NCBI GenBank assembly: GCA_039105265.1
Contig: JAPFFF010000005.1
Coordinates: 1,116,001 to 1,180,000, forward strand
DNA: 64,000 nt
From: Tritrichomonas musculus
Lineage: Eukaryota > Parabasalia > Tritrichomonadida > Tritrichomonadidae
Direction of reading: 5' to 3'
The notes beneath the pieces were generated by a model. That model searched no databases, was not told the origin of the DNA, and saw only the letters and a list, made by a program, of their open reading frames with translations. This document shows, piece by piece, positions 34,016-44,506 of this stretch. Every line of letters begins with the position of its first letter. The first letter of the stretch is position 1. Made by a program: the position numbers and the translations under genes.

Positions 34016-34231
34016 TTGGCTCTTCAATTTGAACTTATATTTCGGTCCCTGTTGTATATCGTTCATCAAATGTTTTACGATTTCGAAAAAGATGACACTT
34101 CAGGAGTTTGTTTTGATAGACATCCGATTCTTGCTTTTTGCGGAGCTGAAGATGCTTTGACTGATAAAATTATGTTAAAGAGAATTTTCAAAATTTCATC
34201 TCTATGCAGAAATGGGTACATAACTAGGTAA
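34016..34231 (+). pseudogene. 71-codon coding-like fragment inside the hAT element
   Basis: Starts on a non-ATG codon. It includes FYDFEKDDTSGVCFDRHPIL and FCGAEDALTDKI. No family is recognised; the complexity is higher than in neighbouring DNA. Possibly another captured or decayed gene fragment. Confidence 0.25.
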
Positions 34232-34942
34232 AAAGCATTGTTTATTGCAAGTATTGTTTTGTTATTTTTTTGTTTTCCTTTTTCCAATACTGTGGCGTTT
34301 TCATATAAATGGAAACATTATTTTATTTTTTCATATATTTTAATTTTACATATATTTTAAGTAATTATTTTAATATAAATGTATATTATTATATGTTTAC
34401 TTACTAAAAATGCAAAAATGTATATTATTGAAAAAAAAAAAAAAAATAGAGAAAAAAAAAAGTATGTTGAGAAATTCGAACTATTGTTTCGGGCAAAAAC
34501 AAGAATTGCCCGGGCAGTCTATTCAATTTTTCCTTTTTTTAGGGCAATTTCGGGCAACGATAGAAAATTTCGGGCAAAAGTGGATGCCCGCATTTGCCCT
34601 TTTCTGCCCGAAATTTTAGTTTTTTCGGGTAACGTACTCGTGCCCGTGCCCGTATGGTATCCCTGATTATTAGCATATTTTGATTATTTTTTAACAAAGC
34701 ATGAATTTGGTTATATTATTTCAAATAGATCGCAAATATAAATAGAATTTTCAATCAAAATCTGGATTTTATTTAAAATTCGTCGAATAAAATGGATTTA
34801 ACATTTAACAATGAATAATTAAAAAATGGCCCTATGAATTTTGGTGAAACAGTTTTATTTAAATAAATATACAATTTAATCACTATTCTACAATTTTTTT
34901 TTATTATCCTTAGAGCCATTTTTGAGATATGATTATGAAAAA

Positions 34943-36331
34943 AGAGGTGCGGACAGGGTGAAGTGATTTAGATTCGCACCAAAATTTGTATATATTAATT
35001 ATTTTTTATGAGCATTATAATAATATAATTTTTTTTTTATTTTCGTCCACGGGGCCGACTTGTGGTGATATATGATTTTTTTTCTGAGGTAGAAAAATAT
35101 AAACCACTGAAAAAAATATAAAAATATGTAAACTATAGAAATTATGCAATTGATAGAAAAATCTATTATTTAGAAGAAAAAAAGTAATAAAAACATGATA
35201 AAAATCATTTTTATACTATTTAAAAAAATGTGTCTCGTTTGTTATTATTCAATTATTAATGTATGATATAGTTTCCACTTAAATTGGCCCAAAAAAAAAT
35301 TGAGAAAATGAAAATGGGCCAAATTTTATAAAAAAAAGTATTTTTAAATTATATTATTAATATATAATTGTTATATATTTTATATATATCATATAATTAT
35401 TATAATATAATAAAATAATAAATTACATATTAAGATATGAATTCAAATGTAACGACTCTCAATTATTATTTATTATATTCTCAATTTTATTCTCGAAGAT
35501 TTTTTTATTCAAAATTTATGAAAAAAAAAATTAATGAAAAAAAAAAAAAACTTTCTACATTTGATTTAAATTTTAATTAAACTTCAAAATATATAAAGAA
35601 AATTATTTATTTCATTTCTCTCAAAATAACATTTTATGAGAAACGCTTTGAAATTATAATTGTTCAATATTTAGAATATACAGTTATATAAAGTTTATTA
35701 GTTGTTTATATTTATTTTAAATATTTTTATAATATATATAATATTATTAAATGTTATATAATCTATGATATACATATAAATATAAAAATATATTTGCTTA
35801 ATATTTTAATAAATATTTTTTATTGAAAAAAAATCGTTATTAATGTTTATGATTTTAAAATTGATTTTTGCAGCTCGGACGCCTGAATCAAATTAAACTA
35901 TATTTAGCATATCTTTATTAAATTAAAAGCACAATATTTAAATGTAATTATAATCTAAATAAATTCTTTATTTATTTAGATATTTCAAAAAAATATGTAA
36001 AAACTCATTAAAATGAACTTTTTAACAAAATATGAAATATTTATAAAATAACAAAATGCATAATTAATCATTAATTTCCAATATATATAATAATTAATCA
36101 TTATAAATTCAATCCATCCATCAGGTGGCTGGATTGGGTTATTTTCATAGGATACTTGTTTGTGTTATTATAACTTATATAATTGATATTTTAAAACATT
36201 TAAATAATAAATATATAAAATAAGTGCACTAGAATATAATATCAAAATGTTATTTAGTAATTATTAATACATAAAAAAGATATACATATTTTTATAAACG
36301 TTAAAAATGTAAAGTAGGTGTCCGCACCTCT
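34943..36331. mobile_element. 1.4-kb AGAGGTGCGGACA element, 8-bp TSD
   Basis: The ends AGAGGTGCGGACA and TGTCCGCACCTCT are flanked by perfect ATGAAAAA repeats (34935-34942 and 36332-36339). No ORF. Its ends share AGAGGTGCG with the enclosing 31676-36810 element, so both may be moved by one transposase. Confidence 0.85.
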
Positions 36332-36818
36332 ATGAAAAAAATATTTGGCCAGATTTCTCAGAAATTTTAATAAATAATGATGAAAAAGCTTTCAACTGAA
36401 GATTCATTATTATTTTTTATACAAAACTATTCAACAATTAATCACAATTTGGAAAAAGAAGGCTTCGATGATGATGAATTTGAAGAAAAATTAAATTTTC
36501 ACTATAAAATTGGGCTCAGATTATTAAAAAGATGAACTTCCGTAATAAAGTAAAATTAAAAGCTCCTAATTAATAAAAAATTAATTTTTAATAACTAAAA
36601 ATAGCATAAATAATATTATATTTATATTTTAAAAAATTGAATGGTTTATATACTAATTTATTCAAATCTATAAAATAATTAAATAATAAATATTTTGGCA
36701 ACTACGGAGAGAAAGATCACAAAATTAAAATATGATATTTATCATTTTATAATGTATATTGTATTTCAAAATTTTGTTGTAATTTTATAAAAGAGAGTTC
36801 TCGCACCTCTAAATGAAG

Positions 36819-38113
36819 CGTTCGCGTTTGACCCTTTTATTTCTAGTGTATTTTTTGGATTATTTTTTATAAAACCATGTTCTATAATTAATTTTTTATT
36901 GATTCATGTATTTTTTTAAAGTGAATTTTGATTTTAGAAAACAAAATTTTATGATATGACTTGTTATATGAAATACTTTAAATTTTATTTAGAAAAGACT
37001 TTTTTATTTGAAAATCAAGTAAAAGTTTGTCAAAACAGGATAATCTTTTAAAATCTGAAATAGTTATTAATATATCTTAATATTGTATTCAAACATGAAG
37101 TAAAAGAAAGAAATGCCAATATTTTTTAATTATATAAGTGATTAGTAACATTAATTAATAGCAAAATGAACTAAAATGCATAGTATAAACTATGAAAAAA
37201 AGATAAAAAATATAAAACAAGTAAATGAATAGTTTGTATTATTTTAAATTTGTAGATTTCAAAGCTTAATATAAAAAAATATTACGTAACTTAAATTTAT
37301 GTATAATTTCTCTTTTCATAAGTCATCTAAACAATAAATTAACTGACAATGAAAAGGAAAAGTTGAATATATAGTTTTTTTCAATTAAATTTAATATGTC
37401 ATTTTTTTTCTTAAAAAAAAAATGGTCCTGACAAAGTCCTAAGTCCTGCGGTTGTCCTTGAAAAGTTTTATTGTCCTGGACTTTGCACAAGTCTAAAATG
37501 AATCTTCAAAATTCGAAGACTTCAAATTCTAAAATCTTCATTATTTTTATATATAAAATAAAGAACATAATTTTAAATCTCACAATAAATTATAGTATTA
37601 ATAAATTACCTTTATTATTTTAAATATCTGACATATATTTTAAATTGAATAAAAATATCAAGATATTAGAAAAAAAAATTTTTACATTATTTTTTCAAAA
37701 AAGCATGCTTAATGCAATTTCTACAGGCAAAAAATTGGTTTCTCTTAATCTGAGTCTTCAAAACTTTAAATTGGATGAAAAAATGCAATGATAAAAATTA
37801 TCAAAGACGTTAAATCACCTCACATGAATACCTCTAGTGATGATAAAAAAACCAATGAATAAAATAACTACATTTCAAAGTTCTCTAAACTTTCTGATAG
37901 TTCTAGTTTTATTTATCTTTGGCTTAAAATAAGGAATATCATAAAAATAACTAGGGTTCCATTTGAATCCTTTGCAATGAAATCATCTTCTGCCTAAACT
38001 TTAAAAGATTTGTGATAAAATGAAATAGAAACATGGAAAAAATAAAAAACAAAAAGAATAAAATTTAAAACACAAATGATAACAAATAGCATCAAAAGAA
38101 GAGCGAATTAAAT
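36819..38113. other. 1.3-kb gene-free stretch
   Basis: A+T-rich. A short run of repeated GTCCT motifs lies at about 37425-37490. No ORF or matched ends seen. Confidence 0.4.
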
Positions 38114-39091
38114 TTATTGAATTACCTTACCTGTAATTGTACGTTTAACTTTATGTTTGGGTTCTGGCTTTGATGCATCAAGAATCTTAAGCATAGCTGC
38201 TGTACGAGCTCGCATCTTTTGATGCATGAAACCTTTGGCGCATTTAATGTGATAATGTAAGTAGTCACGGAAAAGTGGCATGTAATAGCTTGTATCTTGG
38301 ATTTTACGATCTGAGAGTTGTGCTTCTTGCATGCCAATTGTAACATAAGCAAAGAGCTTTTGATCACGTGTTGGAAGTTTGAATGCACCAAGATCGCTTG
38401 GTGGATCATCAGAATATGTAACTGCTGGAGCGCTTGGAACTCTTTGACGTGCAGCACTCAATTCTTGGAAGAAAACTTTACCAATGACTTTATCGCCTTC
38501 ATCTGAAAATCGGATTGAATATGTAGCTGCAGCTCCTTTGTCTGTGGGTGTGATATAAATGCTTTCACCAGTAGAACCACGATATGGAAATTCAAATGGT
38601 GAGAAGTTTGATTTTTCTTTAACCAATGATGCAACAAATAAGAAAGGAATAGCAAATATATTGGCCTTAATACGGCTAACAAGTGTGATTAATTTCTTTT
38701 GCTCTTCAGGGGATTTGTCATACAACGAAAATTTGACTGCATGCGTAAATTTAATTTTATCGGTTTTTTTCTCTTCGGTTTCACTTTTTTTAGCAGGGTC
38801 TGTTTTGATATCCTTGTAAAGTTTATCGAAATATTCTTCGCCGTCGCATTGTTCGTTTAGCTCTTTAGCACAGCTAATATAAACCTTAACAATGATATCT
38901 CGAATAATTGATTCTTCTTGATCTTCTTCCTTTTTGCTCTTCTTCTTCTTTTTATCTTTCTCAAATTCGACATAGAAACGAACGCCATCTAAGTCATAAA
39001 AGCTGTAGTCGCCAGAAATTTCTTCATGTGGATCAAGACTGCGCTCAAGAAGGTTTCTGAGAATAGCTGATTCGTATTCAAGAATAATCAT
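38114..39091 (-). CDS. ARPC2: Arp2/3 complex subunit 2 (p34-Arc), copy 1
   Basis: Protein of 325 aa, close to the usual ~300 aa. It starts MIILEYESAILRNLLERSL, as ARPC2 proteins do, and has the family's C-terminal region with LSDRKIQDTSYY, FRDYLHYHIKCAKGFMHQ and MRARTAAMLKILD. ARPC2 forms, with ARPC4, the structural core of the Arp2/3 complex, which binds mother actin filaments and starts branches. A Lys/Glu-rich insert (about residues 48-64) follows YVEFEKD and is probably a lineage-specific loop. The gene is diverged head to head with an identical copy at 39516-40493. A run of A precedes the ATG. Confidence 0.93.
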   Translation of the reverse strand: MIILEYESAILRNLLERSLDPHEEISGDYSFYDLDGVRFYVEFEKDKKKKKSKKEEDQEESIIRDIIVKVYISCAKELNEQCDGEEYFDKLYKDIKTDPAKKSETEEKKTDKIKFTHAVKFSLYDKSPEEQKKLITLVSRIKANIFAIPFLFVASLVKEKSNFSPFEFPYRGSTGESIYITPTDKGAAATYSIRFSDEGDKVIGKVFFQELSAARQRVPSAPAVTYSDDPPSDLGAFKLPTRDQKLFAYVTIGMQEAQLSDRKIQDTSYYMPLFRDYLHYHIKCAKGFMHQKMRARTAAMLKILDASKPEPKHKVKRTITGKVIQ

Positions 39092-39515
39092 TTTTTTTTT
39101 TTTTTGATCTATTTGGATATCATACTGCTTTTAATTGTATTCAAAAAACACTTCATCTAACCGACGGACATTACATAAAGTTTATAATATCATTTTGGCC
39201 ATTGATTTAATTAAAATTAGCCTTTTTTGGTGGCAAAAAGTACTTTCATTCGATTGTATTTCCAGCTTTTAAAGTTGGTTTAATGACTTCTAAATTAAAA
39301 TATAAAATTAGCATTTAATATGCTATTGGATAAATTAATTTAAACAAAAAATTATAGGTATATAAAAAGCTTTCTCTCAATTTTTAAAAAGTTAGGAGGT
39401 AATAAATGTGTTGGCCAATTTTAATTCATTGGTCAATTTTTTCAAAGAAATGACGGTTGTGATATGTTTTTTTGAGAAAAACAGTATCCAATAAGATCAA
39501 AAAAAAAAAAAAAAA
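39092..39515. promoter_or_regulatory. divergent promoter region between the two ARPC2 genes
   Basis: A 424-bp spacer holding both start regions. The ~20-60 bp next to each ATG are similar between sides (GATC-TATT.GGATA..CTG, then TCAAAAAA(A)CA) and each ends in a run of 14 or more A before ATG. The middle is not palindromic. Both promoters must lie here. Confidence 0.55.
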
Positions 39516-40493
39516 ATGATTATTCTTGAATACGAATCAGCTATTCTCAGAAACCTTCTTGAGCGCAGTCTTGATCCACATGAAGAAATTTCTGGCGACT
39601 ACAGCTTTTATGACTTAGATGGCGTTCGTTTCTATGTCGAATTTGAGAAAGATAAAAAGAAGAAGAAGAGCAAAAAGGAAGAAGATCAAGAAGAATCAAT
39701 TATTCGAGATATCATTGTTAAGGTTTATATTAGCTGTGCTAAAGAGCTAAACGAACAATGCGACGGCGAAGAATATTTCGATAAACTTTACAAGGATATC
39801 AAAACAGACCCTGCTAAAAAAAGTGAAACCGAAGAGAAAAAAACCGATAAAATTAAATTTACGCATGCAGTCAAATTTTCGTTGTATGACAAATCCCCTG
39901 AAGAGCAAAAGAAATTAATCACACTTGTTAGCCGTATTAAGGCCAATATATTTGCTATTCCTTTCTTATTTGTTGCATCATTGGTTAAAGAAAAATCAAA
40001 CTTCTCACCATTTGAATTTCCATATCGTGGTTCTACTGGTGAAAGCATTTATATCACACCCACAGACAAAGGAGCTGCAGCTACATATTCAATCCGATTT
40101 TCAGATGAAGGCGATAAAGTCATTGGTAAAGTTTTCTTCCAAGAATTGAGTGCTGCACGTCAAAGAGTTCCAAGCGCTCCAGCAGTTACATATTCTGATG
40201 ATCCACCAAGCGATCTTGGTGCATTCAAACTTCCAACACGTGATCAAAAGCTCTTTGCTTATGTTACAATTGGCATGCAAGAAGCACAACTCTCAGATCG
40301 TAAAATCCAAGATACAAGCTATTACATGCCACTTTTCCGTGACTACTTACATTATCACATTAAATGCGCCAAAGGTTTCATGCATCAAAAGATGCGAGCT
40401 CGTACAGCAGCTATGCTTAAGATTCTTGATGCATCAAAGCCAGAACCCAAACATAAAGTTAAACGTACAATTACAGGTAAGGTAATTCAATAA
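39516..40493 (+). CDS. ARPC2: Arp2/3 complex subunit 2 (p34-Arc), copy 2
   Basis: Encodes exactly the same 325 aa as copy 1, and every other frame also matches, so the two coding sequences appear identical at the nucleotide level. Identity stops within a few bases after the stop codon and fades within tens of bases before the ATG. That points to recent gene conversion or a very recent duplication confined to the coding region. Function as for copy 1. Confidence 0.93.
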   Translation: MIILEYESAILRNLLERSLDPHEEISGDYSFYDLDGVRFYVEFEKDKKKKKSKKEEDQEESIIRDIIVKVYISCAKELNEQCDGEEYFDKLYKDIKTDPAKKSETEEKKTDKIKFTHAVKFSLYDKSPEEQKKLITLVSRIKANIFAIPFLFVASLVKEKSNFSPFEFPYRGSTGESIYITPTDKGAAATYSIRFSDEGDKVIGKVFFQELSAARQRVPSAPAVTYSDDPPSDLGAFKLPTRDQKLFAYVTIGMQEAQLSDRKIQDTSYYMPLFRDYLHYHIKCAKGFMHQKMRARTAAMLKILDASKPEPKHKVKRTITGKVIQ

Positions 40494-40620
40494 ATCATTT
40501 TCTCTTCAAATAATAAATAAACAATTCTTCATTTATATAATATTATATAAAATTATTTAAGAATAAAACAAAAATTTTATTGATTCTATAATCATGTTGT
40601 TTGGGATAATTTAGGGTTAT

Positions 40621-40680
40621 AATCCAATGCCAAAGGCAGGCCCTATAGAGAAGAGACGACACCCATTAAATCTCTATACG
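40621..40680. other. two tandem hairpins upstream of the kinase gene
   Basis: A patch of higher complexity in an A+T-rich spacer: TGCC-AAA-GGCA (40628-40638), then TATAGAGA and TCTCTATA 19 bases apart (40644-40651 and 40671-40678). It could be a small RNA or a terminator-like structure. No known RNA family is recognised. Confidence 0.2.
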
Positions 40681-40874
40681 ATTTTATTGAAACTTATATA
40701 TTATCTTTATATAAATGCGCTATACACCATTTGATAGAGAATTTCATTTTTAGAAACTTCTCAAATTTGTCTTTTTCAATTTTGAATAACTGATTTTTCA
40801 AACGTACAGATAATTTCAAAAAGGTTTTACTTATACTCTTATTATTTAACTCTTCCTTCTTTTTAAATTTGTAA

Positions 40875-42221
40875 ATGAAGAAATACGATGTTGTTCGGAC
40901 ACTAGGTCGAGGTTCATATGGCAAAGTTGATCTTGGCAAGTCCAAAGAAAATGGTGAACAATATGCTATTAAAAAAGTTAAACTTGGCAAAATGACACCA
41001 GAAGATAGAACCAAAGCACTTGAAGAAGCAAAATTTTTATCTAAACTTGATCATCCAAATATTGTTTCATACAAAGAATCTTTTCAAGAATCTGACTCAC
41101 TATATATTGTGATGGAATATATGGATGGTGGAGACTTGGAAAAAAAAATAGCTCAACGAGGCCATTCACATCTTACTGAACAAGAGATAATGTTTTCATT
41201 TGTTCAAGTTCTTTCAGCTCTTCAGTACTTACATTCTGCAAAGAAAATTTTACACCGAGATATCAAACCACAAAACTGCTTTCTTACTCGCCATGGCGTT
41301 GTAAAGCTTGGCGATTTTGGTGTTGCACGATCTTTAAATAATGCTGGTGATCTTGCAAAAACAGTTATAGGAACACCTTTTTATCTAGCACCAGAAATTT
41401 GGGATAATCATCCTTACAGCTTTGCTGCTGATGTTTATAGCCTTGGAGTCGTTTTATATGAACTTTGCAGTTTAAAAAAACCTTTTGAAGCAGATTCTGC
41501 AGCAGAACTTCTAATCAAAGTAATGAAACACGAGTATACACCAATTCCATCGTTTTTTTCAAAAGACTTACGATCACTTATTGATTCAATGATGATGAAA
41601 GATCCATTAAAGCGGCCTACTTGTGACGACATTATTAAAATGAAATTCATACAAGATGCAATTCAATCTTTAGTTGATTACAACAAAAGTCAATTTAATG
41701 AAAAACACTCCGTTCCAAAAACAGTTTCCCCAGCCAAAACAAATCGCAGTGGAGTATCAGCTTTAGCAGGGAAAAAGAACTTAGGCCGTGGTCGTCTTCT
41801 CATGGCAAATGTTATAAATAAAGCTGCCAATAGTGATGATAATGATGATAATCCAACCAACGATAATAATAATAGCAATGATGAAAATGTTAATGAATTT
41901 GAAGATGATTTTATCGAAGATGAAGATGAGGAAGAAGAAGATGAGTTCCTTTTACTTGAAAATGTTACAATGAGACTTCAACAATCTATCATACGAAATG
42001 GAAATGGTGCAACTGTATGTAAAGAGCCAATTGATCCTTTTAGAGCCGAGAACCTCAGAGAAAGACTTCTAAATCAGCTTGGAGAAGCTAAGTTGAACAA
42101 ATTAATTTTTTCATTAAAAAATATCGGAAAGCAGGAATGCAAAGACTTCGTAAAAACAGCCGAAAATGAAGATAAAACAACTGTTGATGAAGCAAGGGAG
42201 TTAATAAAACTTGAATCTTGA
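40875..42221 (+). CDS. NEK-like Ser/Thr protein kinase
   Basis: A protein of 448 aa with a full kinase domain (residues 4-265) of the NIMA-related type. Glycine loop GRGSYG (11-16), ATP-binding Lys33, helix-C Glu51, HRDIKPQN (127-134), DFG (147-149), a T-loop with Thr163/Thr167, and APE (172-174). All catalytic residues are present, so it should phosphorylate Ser/Thr proteins. The rest is a linker rich in Asp/Asn/Glu, then a conserved-looking C-terminal piece (DPFRAENLRERLLNQLGEAK to the end), as seen in NEK1/5-like kinases. NEKs act in cell-cycle, centrosome and flagellar functions and are numerous in flagellates. The start follows a run of TTTAAATTTGTAA. Confidence 0.92.
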   Translation: MKKYDVVRTLGRGSYGKVDLGKSKENGEQYAIKKVKLGKMTPEDRTKALEEAKFLSKLDHPNIVSYKESFQESDSLYIVMEYMDGGDLEKKIAQRGHSHLTEQEIMFSFVQVLSALQYLHSAKKILHRDIKPQNCFLTRHGVVKLGDFGVARSLNNAGDLAKTVIGTPFYLAPEIWDNHPYSFAADVYSLGVVLYELCSLKKPFEADSAAELLIKVMKHEYTPIPSFFSKDLRSLIDSMMMKDPLKRPTCDDIIKMKFIQDAIQSLVDYNKSQFNEKHSVPKTVSPAKTNRSGVSALAGKKNLGRGRLLMANVINKAANSDDNDDNPTNDNNNSNDENVNEFEDDFIEDEDEEEEDEFLLLENVTMRLQQSIIRNGNGATVCKEPIDPFRAENLRERLLNQLGEAKLNKLIFSLKNIGKQECKDFVKTAENEDKTTVDEARELIKLES

Positions 42222-42957
42222 AGTGTTCAAGTGATTTATGACTTTCAATTGCTATGTTTGATTTATTTCACATTTTATTTCATGTTTTATTAAATATCTT
42301 TCTTTATTTTTAAAATCTTTTGGTTAAGCTTATTTTAAATTGCTATTATCTATCCTCATTGAGAATTGCTCAACTCTGGTATGATTTTTTTTAGAGAAAT
42401 CGTTATTTTCTACCCCACTTTTTCTGAAATAAACTTTTTGAATTTTTTAATTAATTTTTTGATAGAATTCAATATGTTCATTGAAATTAAGTCCACCTTT
42501 TTATTTATAAAGAAGTAAGGAAACTCAGATCTGCACAAAATTTTAGAATACAAATTATTTATATGTATTATTATTGTATATATAGCTTATATATAAAATT
42601 ATTTTAAAAAAACTATCGTGTAAAATCGATAAATTATGAAGACAAGATTTAAAAACGATAAATTGAATATATTTGGGACAATTCAATAAGATTATTCAAT
42701 ATTTTTAATTAGTATTTAATGGATATTTATTATTTATCTTTTTAAAAAATAGTAATAATAAATTAAAATAATATTTATTTTAATATGAATTTAAAAAATG
42801 ACAAAAAAAAAGTTAAAGGAATGGATCGATCCTTGGACGGAAATTTAAATTTTACATTTTTTTGATTATAAATTCTAAACTTTCCTTTGTCCTGCATTTA
42901 CAAGAAATTAGTAATTGTTCGAAGGTTATTTTATGCTCATTATATTCTTGAATAAGC
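42222..42957. other. spacer after the kinase gene
   Basis: A+T-rich, no convincing ORF, RNA or element ends. Confidence 0.4.
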
Positions 42958-43193
42958 AAATACTCCTTCCTTTCAAGAGGTCGATGAAATAGTTTTTCTT
43001 TTTCATAATGCACTTTACGTTGTAATACCCATAAAACTCACAAAAAATGTGAGTTTGCGACAATTGAATGGTTTTATCAATTTAATTGAAAATTACGATT
43101 GCATTCTCAATTTTTTTGAATTGGATAAAATTTTAAAATCATTAAGCAATTTTCATAAGTCTGTATCACGTAAAGATAAAATGAGACTTATAT
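42958..43193 (+). pseudogene. coding fragment of unknown family
   Basis: An open frame of about 78 codons without ATG, reading ANTPSFQEVDEIVFLFHNAL, VSLRQLNGFINLIENYDCIL, FELDKILKSLSNFHKSVSRK and stop. It is helical-looking, with balanced amino acid use, probably the remnant of a trichomonad-specific protein. I cannot name the family. Confidence 0.3.
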
Positions 43194-43260
43194 AAAAAGA
43201 AAAAAAGTTTAATCAATGCTTTTAGAGAAAGATTAGGTTCATCAAACGCAACAAAGAAGA

Positions 43261-43486
43261 AGAAAGAGACCCGAAATGGTTCCCGACAAGAAGATCATTT
43301 TGAAAAGTACACGAAAGAAGAAGAAAGGGACCGAAATAGTTCCCGACAAGAAGATTATTTTGAAAAGTGCACGAAAGAAGAAGAAAGAGACCGAAATGGT
43401 TCCCGACAAGAAGATCATTTTGAAAAGTGCACGAAAGAAGAAGAAAGAGACCGAAATGGTTCCCGACAAGAAGATTATTTTGAAAA
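43261..43486 (+). repeat. 60-bp tandem repeat, four units
   Basis: Units carry GAAGAAAGAGACCGAAATGG and TTCCCGACAAGAAGAT. The unit length is a multiple of three, so all frames stay open. In the frame of the following DDE fragment each unit reads RQEDHFEKCTKEEERDRNGS. Because of this the ORFs of ~85-107 codons on the other strand are artefacts. Confidence 0.85.
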
Positions 43487-43487
43487 A

Positions 43488-43854
43488 ATGGATAACCAAC
43501 CATTTTCATTGTTATTGGATTCATATAAAGCTCATAAGCATCCAACAGTTATTGCAGAAGCTAAAAAATTAGGTATAGATCTTATTTATATACCGTCTTG
43601 CGGAACGGCAAAGTTCCAACCTTTAGATCGCTTTGTGTTTGGATTTTTGAAAAAAAAAATTGAGAGCATATGATATAGAGATGGACAAAATTGATCCAAC
43701 AAAGAGATTCTGTTTTATTCATGAAAAAGTTAAAAATATTTGGAATGAAATGAGCAGTAAAATCGTTAAAAAAGCATGGGAAATCCCAGGTTTAAAAGAT
43801 TATGTTTATCGCGACACTGATCCCAAAGATGAGGACTATCAAGAAGAATGAATT
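43488..43854 (+). pseudogene. C-terminal fragment of a pogo/DDE_1 transposase fused to the repeat
   Basis: Reads FSLLLDSYKAHKHPT (second catalytic Asp), IYIPSCGTAKFQPLDRFVFG (third Asp), then changes frame at a poly-A run (about 43650) and continues RAYDIEMDKIDPTKRFCF to DEDYQEE. The first catalytic Asp and the DNA-binding part are missing; the four-unit repeat sits where they should be, in frame with the first piece. One frame change in eight or nine A's separates the pieces. Confidence 0.75.
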
Positions 43855-43927
43855 CCTTTTAATAAAAAAGTTTTAAAAAGTTCAATATTTGTATTTACTA
43901 TTAAATAATAAAATTCAAATATAAATT

Positions 43928-44026
43928 ATGGAATTAGCATCATCAGCAAACTCATCTCGCCAATCGGCATCATCAACAAACTCATCTCGCCAATCGGCAT
44001 CATCAGCAAACTCATCTCGCCAATAG
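43928..44026 (+). CDS. 32-aa ORF of three Ser-rich 10-aa repeats
   Basis: ATG at 43928, stop TAG at 44024-44026. The protein is MELASSANSS then RQSAS(S/T) repeats, three 30-bp units of CATCATCAGCAAACTCATCT. It may be a leftover of the tail of a larger low-complexity protein, or simply a minisatellite. Expression is unproven. Confidence 0.3.
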   Translation: MELASSANSSRQSASSTNSSRQSASSANSSRQ

Positions 44027-44506
44027 AAATAATTAACATCATAAAGATGCATTCCAAAATATTTACAATTTATTCCAATGGCCAAAAATCTTTTTAGATT
44101 TATGGATTTTGAAATCAGTATTTCTTTTTTTTCTTTTGTTTTTTAATAAGTAAAAGAATTTTACTATTGTTTGTTTTTTATATATGCAATAATCTTGATA
44201 AATCGACTATTTTTGCATAAATAATTATTTTATAAATTTTTTACTTAAAATATTCTAATATTTAACTTCATGAATTAATTTAATCAATCATTAAATGCAG
44301 TAAACTGATAAAATGGTTAGTTTAAAGTTTAATTTTTCCAAATAAGTTTAAAATTTAAAATAAAAAATAGCCTATATTTAATATTTAATGCGGCATCACA
44401 CTAATAAAGACAAATATCAATGAATAAAATGATTTTTTAAAGAAAAAAAGAAAAGAAAAGTCCTAAAAAAGGCGCCAAAATTGTCTTAAAAAAAGGCGCC
44501 AAATTT

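Larger units (their letters stand above)
32889..34665. mobile_element. hAT element, non-autonomous, with GGGCA/TGCCC subterminal repeats
   Basis: Ends CAGGGATACCA.A.GGGCA, a typical hAT start, with a perfect 8-bp TSD ATTATTAG (32881-32888 and 34666-34673). The outer ~170 bp at each side are rich in GGGCA and CCCG, the kind of repeated subterminal site that hAT transposases bind. No hAT transposase is seen. Two small open frames inside (33200-33439 minus; 34016-34231 plus) look protein-like but are of unknown origin. Confidence 0.85.
31676..36810. mobile_element. 5.1-kb element with A(A/G)AGGTGCGAGAACT ends, enclosing two others
   Basis: The left end AAAGGTGCGAGAACT and the right end (inverse of AGAGGTGCGAGAACT) are flanked by AAATGAAT (31668-31675) and AAATGAAG (36811-36818), 7 of 8 matching. 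It contains the hAT element 32889-34665 and the related element 34943-36331. Apart from these it has no clear ORF, so it is non-autonomous. The mismatched TSD and TIR suggest it is the oldest of the three. Confidence 0.7.

Noticed and set aside
38122-40485. Secondary ORFs (62-111 codons) within ARPC2
   Set aside because: Off-frame shadows of the two identical ARPC2 genes; useful only as proof of nucleotide identity.
43222-43572. 107-, 85- and 98-codon ORFs over the 60-bp repeat
   Set aside because: The repeat unit is a multiple of three, so every frame stays open; only the frame joining the DDE fragment has meaning.
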